Shown here: piece by piece, positions 23,997 to 32,430 of the stretch | Layout of the letters: every line of letters starts with the position of its first letter | How positions within the stretch are numbered: the stretch's first letter is position 1 | NCBI GenBank assembly: GCA_036258175.1 | Contig: DATAEE010000002.1 | Span: 42,910 to 106,909 of the forward strand | Origin: DATAEE01 sp036258175 | Lineage (GTDB): Bacteria; Acidobacteriota; Vicinamibacteria; Vicinamibacterales; 2-12-FULL-66-21 | Length of the DNA: 64,000 nucleotides | Reading direction: 5' to 3' | Translations under genes and position numbers: made by a program | The notes under the pieces: model-generated | Told to the model about the DNA's origin: nothing | The model's input: only the letters and a program-made list of their open reading frames with translations | Database searches by the model: none

Positions 23997-24932
23997 CTAG
24001 GCGCGCCGTTCCTTGAAGACGCTGCCCAGCACGAACTTGACGTTTGCCGGGCGTTCGCCGAGGCGGCGCATGAAGTATTGGTACCACTGGCGACCGAACG
24101 GCACGTACACGCGGACGGTGTAGTCCCGCGCCAGCGCGGTCTGCAGATCGCGGCGGATGCCGTACAGCATCTGGAATTCGAACCGGTCACGGCTCAATCC
24201 ACGCGCGTTCACGTAGGCGATGGTCGCGTCGATCATCGCCGGATCTTGTGTGGCGATTGCAGGATAAGGGTTTTCGTCGAGCAGCGTCCGCATCAGGCGC
24301 ACGAACGCGGCATCGACGTCGGACTTCTTTTGATACGCGATATCGGCGGGCTCTTTGTACGCGCCCTTGACCAGGCGGACGGGGATGCCGAGCCGGCTCA
24401 GCCGGCTGGCGTCCTGCTCGCTTCGACGAAGATACGACTGCAGCACGGCACCGATCTGGCGGTAGCCTTGATCCCACAGCGTTTCGATCACGTCGAGCGT
24501 CTGCGCCGTGTAGGCCGAGCTCTCCATGTCGATGCGAACGACGAAACGGTCGCCCGCGCGATCCAGGAGGCGCCGCAGATTATCGATGCAGGTGACACGG
24601 TCGACGTCGAGCCCGAGCTGCGTCAGCTTGATGGACAGGTTCCGCTCAACGCCGGAATCGACGACCTGTCGTACGATCGAGACGTACTCGCGCGTCGCGA
24701 CGTCCGCGCCGGCGGAGGTGGCGACGCTCTCGCCCAGGAAGTCCAGGGTCGTGCGAAGGCCTCTCGCCTGGATCAGGCGCGCCGCGCCGATGGCTTCTTC
24801 GATCGACTCCCCAGCAATGAACCGGCGGGCAAAGCTGTCCTGCCGGCGCATGCCGTAGCGCGCGGCGATCGTCCTGAGGGCGCCGCTCCCGGCGAGGGCA
24901 TGGAAGAAGGCTCGTGAGAGCGTATCGATCAT
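23997..24932 (-). CDS. Proline dehydrogenase (FAD)
   Basis: Oxidises proline to pyrroline-5-carboxylate with FAD, passing electrons to the membrane quinone pool. The 311-residue length fits the monofunctional bacterial enzyme. Recognisable parts of the TIM barrel are SIKLTQLGLD, RIDMESSAYT, GAVLQSYLRRSEQD, VRLVKGAYKEP and, near the end, the substrate-binding YVPFGRQWYQYFMRRLGERPAN. The start overlaps the stop of the upstream acyltransferase gene (ATGA), so the two are coupled. No P5C dehydrogenase gene lies in the window. The 273-bp spacer after its stop (23724-23996) holds no feature I can name. Confidence 0.93.
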   Translation of the reverse strand: MIDTLSRAFFHALAGSGALRTIAARYGMRRQDSFARRFIAGESIEEAIGAARLIQARGLRTTLDFLGESVATSAGADVATREYVSIVRQVVDSGVERNLSIKLTQLGLDVDRVTCIDNLRRLLDRAGDRFVVRIDMESSAYTAQTLDVIETLWDQGYRQIGAVLQSYLRRSEQDASRLSRLGIPVRLVKGAYKEPADIAYQKKSDVDAAFVRLMRTLLDENPYPAIATQDPAMIDATIAYVNARGLSRDRFEFQMLYGIRRDLQTALARDYTVRVYVPFGRQWYQYFMRRLGERPANVKFVLGSVFKERRA

Positions 24933-26065
24933 CAGTGCGTTCGAGACGGTCTTCCTGGACCTGGCGACAGATGCTGGATCGTCCTCGCGTAGTAGCGGAG
25001 GACGGCGCGCTCGCGCACCCGAATCCGTCCGCTGCGCTCGAGGACCAGCACACCGCGCTCACCGAGTTGTTCGAGGCCCTCGTCGACCGCTTGCGCCGCG
25101 GACGTCACCGCGAGGTTCGCCTGGCCGGCACGGAGCTCGGCGATCAGAATCTCGACACGATCTTCGAGGTCCCGCCGCATGACGGACGGCCGCATCGCGG
25201 CAGCCACGAGCGCGGTCGGGAGCACCTTGTAGAGGCGACCGATCGTTTCGCGGAGTGCCTGCGCGAGATGCAGGACCTCGCGGCGCGACTCCGGGTCGAA
25301 TCCCTTGAGCGGCACCGGTGCACCGAAGGTCACGAAGGCCCGTGACTGGTACCCCACAGCGAAACGCACCATCTCGGCGAGCTCGCGCGTGAACGGGCGC
25401 TGCCGCCGCTTTTGCGCCTGCCGCGCGAGGACGTGATCTTCGAGCACCAGATCGTACGCGATGGCAACCGGTACGGCGCAGAGATCGTCGCGGCCCGCCT
25501 GCAGCGCCGCGTGGAGCAGGCCGGTTTTCGGCGGCTTGATCTCGCCGCTGTAGCTGCGGCCGCCCTCGAGGTAGAACAACATGTCATGCCGGTACAACAG
25601 TTCGGCGACGTACGCCTTGAGCGTGACGAGGTACGCCGGGTCTTTCGTGTTGCGGCGGATTGGAATCGCGCCGGTGACATGTTTGTGGAGCAGCCCGAGC
25701 GGACCGCCAAACAGATTGATGCCGGCGGCGATGATCGGCGGACGGATACCGTGGTCGTCCAGTACGAGCGGCTCGACCAGATAGTCCGTGTGACTCTTAT
25801 GATTGGAGACGTAAAGAACGCGCCCGCTGCGTGATGCGGCCTGAGCGAACTCGATGTGCTCGTCGAGGCGCTCGATCTTGCGGAGGATCGGATACAGCGG
25901 ATGCTTCAGCGCGCGATAGAAGGCATACCGCTGCGTGGTCCGCAGCTCTTCGAGGTAGCCTTCGACGCGTTCGCGCGCCGCTTCCTCTCCGCGGCCGTGT
26001 GCGCCGCGCAGGTAGCGCGCGACTTCCTCGCGCGCCATCACGGCGCGGGAGATGTCGTCCAGCAT
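24932..26065 (-). CDS. PlsB-like glycerol-3-phosphate acyltransferase
   Basis: Phospholipid-synthesis acyltransferase, 377 residues. The conserved blocks match the PlsB branch rather than PlsC: NHKSHTDYLVEP (His-x4-Asp catalytic pair), IAAGINLFGGPLG, GAIPIRRNTKDP, YLEGGRSYSGEIKPPKTGLL, and VPVAIAYD. It is much shorter than E. coli PlsB (about 800 residues), so it may be the compact form found in other phyla or a lyso-lipid acyltransferase. ATG at 26065 has TATAGT (plus 26076-26081) 10 nt upstream. It is translationally coupled to proline dehydrogenase. Confidence 0.85.
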   Translation of the reverse strand: MLDDISRAVMAREEVARYLRGAHGRGEEAARERVEGYLEELRTTQRYAFYRALKHPLYPILRKIERLDEHIEFAQAASRSGRVLYVSNHKSHTDYLVEPLVLDDHGIRPPIIAAGINLFGGPLGLLHKHVTGAIPIRRNTKDPAYLVTLKAYVAELLYRHDMLFYLEGGRSYSGEIKPPKTGLLHAALQAGRDDLCAVPVAIAYDLVLEDHVLARQAQKRRQRPFTRELAEMVRFAVGYQSRAFVTFGAPVPLKGFDPESRREVLHLAQALRETIGRLYKVLPTALVAAAMRPSVMRRDLEDRVEILIAELRAGQANLAVTSAAQAVDEGLEQLGERGVLVLERSGRIRVRERAVLRYYARTIQHLSPGPGRPSRTH

Positions 26066-26081
26066 CGCCGTCGGCACTATA

Positions 26082-27101
26082 TCAGACCCTGGCGCCCGCG
26101 TGGTCGAGCGCGCGGCAGATTTCCTGCGTGAATTCCGTGGTTGTCGCCGTCCCGCCGAGGTCCCGCGTGCGCACACGGCCGGCGACCAGCACACCGCCGA
26201 GCGCGGCCAGGATCCGGTCGGCCGCCGCCAGCTCGCCGAGGTGACGGAGCATCATGAGCGCCGAGAGGAGCAGCGCCGTGGGGTTCGCGAGATTCTTCCC
26301 CGCGATATCCGGTGCACTTCCGTGCACCGCTTCGAACAGCGCGGTATCGCTTCCGAGGTTGGCCCCCGGGACGATGCCCAGCCCGCCGACGAGGCCGGCA
26401 CAGAGATCGGACACGATGTCCCCGTACAGGTTCGGCAGCAGCAGCACGTCGAACTGTTCCGGCCGCATGACGAGGTGCATGCAGGTCGCGTCGACGATCT
26501 TCTCGTCGTACGGAATGTCGCCGAACTCGCGCGCGACGGTCCGGACCGACTCCAGGAAGAGACCGTCGCCGAGCTTCATGATGTTGGCCTTGTGGATCGC
26601 GGTCACCCGCTTGCGTCCGTGCTTGCGCGCGTACTCGAACGCGAAGCGCGCGATGCGCGTCGAGGCGCGAGCCGTGATGATCTTCAGGCTTTCCACGACG
26701 CCCGGGACCACCTCGTGTTCCAGGCCCGAATACAGATCCTCAGTGTTCTCGCGGACGATCACGAGATCGACGCCGGTGAACCGGCTCGTGACGCCGGCGA
26801 GATTGGCGACCGGTCTCAGGTTCGCGTAAAGATCCAGCCCTTTCCGCAACCCGACATTCACGCTCGTGAAGCCTTCGCCGATCGGCGTCGTGACCGGTCC
26901 CTTCAACGCGGTCTTGTTGCGGCGGATGGAGTCGAGCAGTTCGGCCGGAAGCGAGGCGCCGAAGCGCTTGAACGCCGTGACGCCCGCATCGTGTCGTTCC
27001 CACTCGATGTCCACGCCGGCGGTCTGGAGAATGCGCACGACCGCTTCAGTCACTTCGGGGCCGATGCCGTCTCCAGGGATGAGCGTGACGCGATGCCGCA
27101 T
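26082..27101 (-). CDS. Isocitrate/isopropylmalate dehydrogenase family protein
   Basis: Decarboxylating beta-hydroxyacid dehydrogenase of 339 residues. It has the N-terminal IPGDGIGPEV, the substrate loop LYANLRPVANLAG and RENTEDLYSGLEH. The Lys and Asp catalytic segments are VTAIHKANIMKLGDGLF and LLLPNLYGDIVSDLCAGLVGGLGIVPGAN, followed by HGSAPDIAGKNLANPTA. The length and residues fit NAD-dependent isocitrate dehydrogenase better than LeuB, but homoisocitrate dehydrogenase cannot be excluded. The ATG at 27101 follows a TATAAT by 10 nt. It is divergent from the DUF255-like gene. Confidence 0.9.
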   Translation of the reverse strand: MRHRVTLIPGDGIGPEVTEAVVRILQTAGVDIEWERHDAGVTAFKRFGASLPAELLDSIRRNKTALKGPVTTPIGEGFTSVNVGLRKGLDLYANLRPVANLAGVTSRFTGVDLVIVRENTEDLYSGLEHEVVPGVVESLKIITARASTRIARFAFEYARKHGRKRVTAIHKANIMKLGDGLFLESVRTVAREFGDIPYDEKIVDATCMHLVMRPEQFDVLLLPNLYGDIVSDLCAGLVGGLGIVPGANLGSDTALFEAVHGSAPDIAGKNLANPTALLLSALMMLRHLGELAAADRILAALGGVLVAGRVRTRDLGGTATTTEFTQEICRALDHAGARV

Positions 27102-27111
27102 GAATCCGTTA

Positions 27112-27119
27112 ATTATAAT
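27112..27119. promoter_or_regulatory. Palindromic bidirectional -10 box
   Basis: The palindrome AATTATAATT contains TATAAT on both strands (plus 27114-27119; minus reads 27117 down to 27112). It lies 10 nt from the dehydrogenase ATG (27101) and 13 nt from the ATG of the divergent gene (27133), so one AT-rich core could serve both genes. Confidence 0.5.
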
Positions 27120-27132
27120 TGACGCGATTCGG

Positions 27133-28422
27133 ATGACGGAGTCCGCCACATCCCTGGCCTGGCTCGCATGGACCGACGCGTGCGCACGTGCCCGCGCCGA
27201 GGACCGGCCGATCGTGCTCGTGCTCGAGACACGATGGGCTCGCCCTCCGGAGGCGTTTCAAAGCGTCCTGAACGACGAGGCGGTTCTGTCCGCGCTCAGC
27301 GGAGCGGCGTTCCTGGCGGCGAAAGCCGACGCCGACCGCCGTCCGGATCTGGCGGACCGCTACGGCTTCGGCGAGTGGCCCAGCATCGCATGCCTGACCC
27401 CGTCGTGCGCGCTCATCGGCGGCGCCGCCGCGACGTCGCCGGAGCTGGCGGATCTCTTACGGCGAGTTGCGGACGCGTGGCGCTCGCGACGCTCGGACGT
27501 CGAACGCGCCGCCACACGAGCGCAGGAACCTTCGGAACCCGCAGAACCCACCGAACCTCTGGAACCCATGGAACCCATGGAACCCTTGGAACCCTTGGAA
27601 CCTTTGGATCGAACGGAACCTTCGTGTCCGGACGAGATTCGCGTTCTGTTGATGGAGAACCCGGACGCCGCCCGGACCGCGCTGGATCGAATCGCAGCGG
27701 CGCCGCAGGCGACGCTCCTCGCGTCCAATGCCGATATCCTCGATCTGTTTACACATGCTGGAGTGCTGCTGAGCGAGGAGCGGTATCTGGACCACGCCGC
27801 CGGGATCGCGCGGTTCGTCCGCACCGCCCTTGTCGATCCTTCAGGTGGATTTGCCGCCGGTATCCTTGCCGATCCCGCCGGCGTCGACGCGACGCTGTAT
27901 GTCGATGCCAACGCGCGAATGGTGTCCGCTATGGTGCGTGCGGGCGCCGTGCTCGACGCTCCCGATCTTACGGAGACAGCCATTGCTGCGCTCGAGCGCG
28001 TCGTGCTCGCGACGTATCGCCCGGGCAACGGTGTCGGCCACGTCTGCGACGACCCGGATTTCCGGGGCCTGCTCGTGGATCACGTCTGGCTCGCCGAAGC
28101 GTTGATGGATGCCTACGATGCCACCGCCCGCGAGCCGTACGGCATGCTCGCCGCTGAGCTCCTGCACTACTGCGTCCGCGTGCTGTGGGACGCGAACGGC
28201 GGCGGATTCTTCGATCGCGCCGAGCCGGCCCAGCCGTTGAAGCCGTTCGCGCTCAACTGCCGGGCGGCCCGTACCCTCCGGCGAGCCGCCGAGGTCTGCG
28301 GTGAGCCGATGTTCGGCGAGCGCGCGTCGACAACGCTCCAGGCGCTTACGCCCGCGGCCCGGCTTCATCAATCTGATGCTGCCGCGCTGGCCCTCGCGCT
28401 GCTCGACGCGGAAGCGAAATGA
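27133..28422 (+). CDS. DUF255/YyaL-like thioredoxin-fold protein lacking CxxC
   Basis: A 429-residue protein. The N-terminal 110 residues follow the DUF255 thioredoxin-like pattern (ACARARAEDRPIVLVLE, VLNDEAVLSALSGAAFLAAK, DRRPDLADRYGFGEWPSIA), but where the family has a Cys-x-x-Cys this protein has TRWARPPEA, so redox activity is unlikely. Residues about 132-162 are a Glu-Pro tandem repeat hinge encoded by 9-bp DNA repeats. The rest resembles the (alpha/alpha) barrel of these proteins but is shorter than the usual 600-700 residue total. The divergent start shares a palindromic -10 with the isocitrate dehydrogenase gene. Confidence 0.65.
   Translation: MTESATSLAWLAWTDACARARAEDRPIVLVLETRWARPPEAFQSVLNDEAVLSALSGAAFLAAKADADRRPDLADRYGFGEWPSIACLTPSCALIGGAAATSPELADLLRRVADAWRSRRSDVERAATRAQEPSEPAEPTEPLEPMEPMEPLEPLEPLDRTEPSCPDEIRVLLMENPDAARTALDRIAAAPQATLLASNADILDLFTHAGVLLSEERYLDHAAGIARFVRTALVDPSGGFAAGILADPAGVDATLYVDANARMVSAMVRAGAVLDAPDLTETAIAALERVVLATYRPGNGVGHVCDDPDFRGLLVDHVWLAEALMDAYDATAREPYGMLAAELLHYCVRVLWDANGGGFFDRAEPAQPLKPFALNCRAARTLRRAAEVCGEPMFGERASTTLQALTPAARLHQSDAAALALALLDAEAK
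27527..27618. repeat. In-frame 9-bp repeat encoding a Glu-Pro hinge
   Basis: About nine units of GGAACCCNT-type sequence, several identical, are read as EPSEPAEPTEPLEPMEPMEP and continue for two more EPL units. Because 9 is a multiple of 3, copy-number change would not disrupt the frame. The neighbouring genes lack such a hinge. Confidence 0.75.
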
Positions 28423-28440
28423 GTTAGACTCCGAGATCCG

Positions 28441-30315
28441 ATGTCCAGTAACACGCCTTCGCTCGACGCACTCCGCAACGTTGCTACAGCACTCCGCCTC
28501 GATTCGGTCCGATCGACGTCCGAAGCAGGCAGCGGTCATCCCACGAGCTGTCTTTCGGCCGCCGACATTGTCGCGACGCTCTTCTTCGCGGAGATGCGCT
28601 TCGATCCACAAGATCCACAAAACCCGGACGCGGACCGTTTTATCCTGTCGAAGGGACACGCGGCGCCAATTCTGTATGCCGCATGGGCCGAGGCGGGCGC
28701 CTTCGACCGCACCGAATTGGCGAAGCTTCGCTCGATCGATTCCGATCTCGAAGGGCATCCGACGCCGCGCCTGCCGTTCGTCGACGTCGCGACCGGATCG
28801 CTCGGCCAGGGCATTTGCGCCGCCGTCGGCTCTGCGTTGAACGCTCGCCGGATCGGCTCGGACTACCGTACTTACGCCCTCATCGGTGACGGCGAGAGCG
28901 CGGAAGGATCGGTCTGGGAAGCGGCGGAGGTGGGCGCGTACTACCGCCTCGACAGCCTGTGCGGCATCACCGATGTGAACCGGTTCGGGCAGAGCCGCGA
29001 GACACAGCTCGGCCACGGCGTCGAAGCGTACGCGACGCGCTGGCGCGCGTTCGGCTGGCACGCGATCGTCGTGGACGGCCACGATCTCGAGGCGCTGCTG
29101 CGCGCGTACGACGAAGCGCGCCGCACCAAGGATCGCCCGACGATGATCGTGGCGAAGACGCTGAAAGGAAAGGGTGTCTCGTTCATCGAGGACAAGGACG
29201 GCTGGCACGGCAAGGCGCTCAAGAAAGGCGAAGAGCTCGATCGTGGCGTTGCGGAGCTCGAGCGGCAGCTCGTGCCGGGCGTTCCCCGTCCGGTGATCAA
29301 AAAGCCCGCCGCGGGCCGCCGCCAGGCCGCCGCGTTCGACCCGTCGGCGATCCCGGCACCGGCGTACAAGCTTGGTGACAGCGTCGCGACGCGCGAAGCG
29401 TACGGCACGGCGCTCGCCGCTCTCGGCGCCGACCCGCGCGTCGTCGCGCTCGACGCCGACGTCAAGAACTCCACGTTCAGCGAGCGGTTCGAGAAGGCGC
29501 ACCCGGAGCGCTTCTATCAGATGTTCATCGCCGAGCAGGCCATGGTGGGCGCGGCGATGGGCCTCGCCGCGCGCGGGGCGATACCATTCCCGTCCACGTT
29601 CGCCTGTTTCCTCTCGCGCGCCGCCGATTTCATCCGGATGCTCGGCATCTCGAACCTCAACGTGAAGCTCGCCGGGTCGCACGCCGGCGTGTCGATCGGC
29701 GAGGACGGGCCGTCGCAGATGGCGCTCGAGGATCTGGCCATATTGCGCGCGGTGCCGAACTGCACCGTGCTCTATCCGTGCGATGGCACGAGCGCCGAGC
29801 GCCTCGTTACGCTCGCCGCGTATCACCCGGGTCCTGCCTACATCCGCACGTCGCGGCCGAAGACCCCCGTCATTTATGAGGCGTCAGAGCGGTTCCACGT
29901 CGGCGGCTCGAAGACGCTTCGATCGAGCAAGGAAGACGTGGCGACGGTCGTCGCCGCTGGCATCACGGTCTTCGAGGCCTTGAAGGCGCACGACGAGCTG
30001 AAGCGCCAGGGCGTGTCGATTCGCGTCATCGACGCGTACTCGGTGCAGCCGATTGACGCTTCCACGCTCTCGAGCTCCGCGCGCGAGACCAACCGCACGA
30101 TCATCACGGTCGAGGACCACTACATCCACGGCGGCCTTGGTGACGCGGTGAGCGAGGTGGTTGCCGCCGACGGCATTTCCGTGCACCGCCTCGGGGTCGT
30201 CGAAATTCCGCGGAGCGGCAAGCCCGAGGAGCTGGTCGACCGCTTCGGCATCTCGGCCCGCGCCATCGTCGCCGCCGTCCGCCGGGTGAGCGCGACCGCG
30301 GCCACTCGATCCTGA
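28441..30315 (+). CDS. tkt: Transketolase
   Basis: Thiamine-diphosphate enzyme of the pentose phosphate pathway moving two-carbon units between sugar phosphates. The single 624-residue chain has the full order: substrate His motif GSGHPTSCLSAADIVATLFF, SKGHAAPILYAAWAEAG, ThDP/Mg motif GDGESAEGSVWEAAEVGAYY with ITDVNRFGQS, catalytic Glu region (FIAEQAMVGAAMGLA), the LAGSHAGVSIGEDGPSQMAL loop, and the C-terminal domain with TVEDHYIHGGLGDAV. It is like the shorter animal-type transketolases in length. TAGACT ends 10 nt before the ATG. It may be co-transcribed with the DUF255-like gene 18 bp upstream. Confidence 0.95.
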   Translation: MSSNTPSLDALRNVATALRLDSVRSTSEAGSGHPTSCLSAADIVATLFFAEMRFDPQDPQNPDADRFILSKGHAAPILYAAWAEAGAFDRTELAKLRSIDSDLEGHPTPRLPFVDVATGSLGQGICAAVGSALNARRIGSDYRTYALIGDGESAEGSVWEAAEVGAYYRLDSLCGITDVNRFGQSRETQLGHGVEAYATRWRAFGWHAIVVDGHDLEALLRAYDEARRTKDRPTMIVAKTLKGKGVSFIEDKDGWHGKALKKGEELDRGVAELERQLVPGVPRPVIKKPAAGRRQAAAFDPSAIPAPAYKLGDSVATREAYGTALAALGADPRVVALDADVKNSTFSERFEKAHPERFYQMFIAEQAMVGAAMGLAARGAIPFPSTFACFLSRAADFIRMLGISNLNVKLAGSHAGVSIGEDGPSQMALEDLAILRAVPNCTVLYPCDGTSAERLVTLAAYHPGPAYIRTSRPKTPVIYEASERFHVGGSKTLRSSKEDVATVVAAGITVFEALKAHDELKRQGVSIRVIDAYSVQPIDASTLSSSARETNRTIITVEDHYIHGGLGDAVSEVVAADGISVHRLGVVEIPRSGKPEELVDRFGISARAIVAAVRRVSATAATRS

Positions 30316-30340
30316 CGCGCTGCGCGTCCGAGGCACCATC

Positions 30341-30721
30341 ATGAAATTCATGGTCTTGATCTACACGGACAGTTCGCTGCTCGAGGCGCTGCCGCCCGGG
30401 CAGTTCGACGAGATGATGCGTCACTGTCTCGACAATGCGGACGAGCTGCGGGAGAAAGGGCGGCTGTCCGACTCGCAGATGCTCCAGGCACCCGCAACCG
30501 CTCGATCAATCCGTGTCCGGAACGGTCGTCAGACGGTTGTCGATGGTCCCTTCACGGAAACGAAAGAGGTCCTGGGCGGCTTCAACCTCATCGACGCGCC
30601 TAACATGGAGGAGGCCGTTCGCATCGCCTCGCAGTTCCCGTGGGCGCAGGTCGGCTGTGTCGAGGTTCGTCCCGTCCAGGACATCGGAGCGGTGCGCCAG
30701 CGCGTCAGCAAAGCGAGCTGA
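30341..30721 (+). CDS. YCII-related DGPF-domain protein
   Basis: A 126-residue YciI-like protein with the characteristic VVDGPFTETKEVLGGFNLID motif and a ferredoxin-like fold pattern (MKFMVLIYTD at the start, WAQVGCVEVRPV at the end). Members are often encoded beside ECF sigma factors, but here it sits 25 bp after transketolase with none nearby. The biochemical role of the family is not established. Confidence 0.85.
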   Translation: MKFMVLIYTDSSLLEALPPGQFDEMMRHCLDNADELREKGRLSDSQMLQAPATARSIRVRNGRQTVVDGPFTETKEVLGGFNLIDAPNMEEAVRIASQFPWAQVGCVEVRPVQDIGAVRQRVSKAS

Positions 30722-30723
30722 CC

Positions 30724-31674
30724 TCAGGAGCTCTTCGGCGCGACGTAGCTCTTGCGCGCGCGCGGTTTCATGTCCTTCTGCTTCACACGCACTTCAATGT
30801 CGTGAGTCTTGCCGTCGCGTTTCGGCGGAGCGAAGCCGATCAAGTACTGAGCGTGCAGCTCGTCGGCGACGCGCGCAAAGGCGGCGCCGAGATCCTCTCC
30901 GTAGCGAATCTCTGTGTAGCCGCCTCCAGTTTCCTCCGCGACGCGCGCGAGGCCGGGGTCCGGCAAATCGGCCGTCAGCATCGCCTGCAAGCCTTCGCGG
31001 CCGACGCCTGGCGTCATCGGCCGGCGTCCCCGGCTGCGCATGCCGATGCCGTACACCATGACGTCGCCGGCGCGCGCGTGATCGATGACGTCGACCTGGG
31101 TGATGAAGCCCTGGCTGAAGTTCATCGGCCCGCTGTCCTTTCCGTCACTCAGCACGAGGATCACGGGCCGCCCGCCGTCCTCCTGTCCGAACACCTTCAT
31201 GGCGTCGTCGATCCCACGCCAGAGCGGGGTCGGGGCATCTGGCGCGATTGACGTCGGCAGCGCTGTCCGCAGCGCTGCAGGATCGCGCGTGAAAGTGGGG
31301 CTGATGGTCACCTCGCGTCCAAACGAGCCGACGCGCGCCAGATCGTCCGGCCGAAGCCGCGCGAACAGCTGTTCAGAGCCGGCGCGAAGCAGCGGCAGGT
31401 TGCCTTCCATGCTGCCGGACACGTCCAGCATGACGATCAGCCGGATGGGTTGAGGCGTGTTGTCGAAGAGGGTGATGGGTTGCGGCTTGCCTTCGTCGCG
31501 GACTTCGAAGTCGTCCTGTGTGAGCGCAGGGACGAGCTTCCCGTCACGGTCGGTGACCGTGACGAACACACGGACCGCTTCACCCGTGCCGCGGAAAGTT
31601 GGTTGTTGCTGGGCCGCGCCGAGAACGCCAAGAACGCTCACGGCGAGTGTCGCGAGCGCGAGAAACCGGTTCAT
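30724..31674 (-). CDS. Secreted VWFA-related protein, acidobacterial type
   Basis: A 316-residue protein with a signal peptide (NRFLALATLAVSVLGVLGAAQ). An Ig-like strand region follows (VRVFVTVTDRDGKLVPALTQ, DDFEVRDEGKPQPITLFDN), typical of the VWFA-related acidobacterial domain. The von Willebrand A domain has an intact MIDAS start, DVSGSMEG, later TPLWRGIDDAM and LVLSDGKDSGP. The C-terminus (GFAPPKRDGKTHDIEVRVK) is the usual closing strand. The function is unknown; metal-dependent protein binding in the envelope is inferred. I chose the ATG at 31674 because upstream codons are tandem repeat. Confidence 0.9.
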   Translation of the reverse strand: MNRFLALATLAVSVLGVLGAAQQQPTFRGTGEAVRVFVTVTDRDGKLVPALTQDDFEVRDEGKPQPITLFDNTPQPIRLIVMLDVSGSMEGNLPLLRAGSEQLFARLRPDDLARVGSFGREVTISPTFTRDPAALRTALPTSIAPDAPTPLWRGIDDAMKVFGQEDGGRPVILVLSDGKDSGPMNFSQGFITQVDVIDHARAGDVMVYGIGMRSRGRRPMTPGVGREGLQAMLTADLPDPGLARVAEETGGGYTEIRYGEDLGAAFARVADELHAQYLIGFAPPKRDGKTHDIEVRVKQKDMKPRARKSYVAPKSS

Positions 31675-31740
31675 GCACACCACTCCGTCAAAGTGCAGGC
31701 CGGCATTACCAGTCATACCACGGAGCCGTCGTCCAGCATA

Positions 31741-31815
31741 GAACCCCGAACCCACCTTGAACCCTGAACCTTGAACGCTGAACCTTGAACCCTGAACCCT
31801 GAACCTTGAACCCTT
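31741..31815. repeat. Heptamer tandem repeat TGAACCC/TGAACCT
   Basis: About ten 7-base units (TGAACCC, TGAACCT, TGAACGC and one-base variants) in a row. They lie in a 306-bp gene-free gap (31675-31980) upstream of the divergent VWFA and FecR genes. The remainder of the gap (31820-31980) shows no clear feature apart from the FecR leader, where GGAGGAGC precedes the ATG by about 5-6 nt. Confidence 0.8.
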
Positions 31816-31980
31816 TGGTCGGCATGAGCGGTGCAAGCTGTGCCGATAACACGGAATACGGGCGCTATCCCGGGCAGAATGCTCCGGCGAGACTGCCACT
31901 TTCGTAAGTGGGTGTGCCATTTTCGGGGGAATGCTGCGCGGATCTGCGCGTTCGCGTGTCTCTTGATCGGAGGAGCTTCA

Positions 31981-32430
31981 ATGACCACTCTGCGATGGTC
32001 GGCCGGCGTCCTCGTTATCGTCCTGGCGACTGCCACGTCTGCGCTTGCCCAGCAGCCGGCGGCCGCGGGCCGAATCAAGGTTGCGTCCGGCGCGGCGTTC
32101 ATCGTGCGCGGCGGCGCGGAGATCCCGGCGAAGGCGGGCGAAGTCGTCTATGCGGCCGACAGCCTTCGGACGGGCGCGGATGGAAGCATCGGCGTCACCC
32201 TGAAAGACGATACGCGTCTCTCGCTTGGGCCCACGAGTGAAGTGCGACTCGAGCGCTTCGCGTACGAGCCGGGCAAAGATGTCGGCATGGTTCTCAGGTT
32301 CGTCCGCGGCGTCGCCGCTTACGTGTCGGGTCGGATTGCCAAGCTCGCGCCCGACTCGATCCGTCTCGAAACACCGGCGGCGATCGTCGGCGTGCGCGGA
32401 ACCAGCCTGATCTTCCGGGTCCAGGAGTAG
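31981..32430 (+). CDS. Exported FecR-domain protein
   Basis: A 149-residue protein with a signal peptide (RWSAGVLVIVLATATSALAQ) and a FecR-type beta domain (GSIGVTLKDDTRLSLGPTSE, VRGVAAYVSGRI, LETPAAIVGVRGTSLIFRV). In this standalone exported form it is not an anti-sigma factor; it more likely senses or scaffolds in the periplasm. The ATG at 31981 has a good Shine-Dalgarno (GGAGGAGC). It is the first gene of a FecR - OmpA lipoprotein - CHASE2/HD-GYP run and its stop overlaps the next GTG by 1 nt. Confidence 0.85.
   Translation: MTTLRWSAGVLVIVLATATSALAQQPAAAGRIKVASGAAFIVRGGAEIPAKAGEVVYAADSLRTGADGSIGVTLKDDTRLSLGPTSEVRLERFAYEPGKDVGMVLRFVRGVAAYVSGRIAKLAPDSIRLETPAAIVGVRGTSLIFRVQE

Noticed and set aside
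27841..29826. Long 661-codon open frame on the minus strand
   Set aside because: It lies antisense to the well-supported transketolase and DUF255-like genes; such frames arise from high-GC codon bias.
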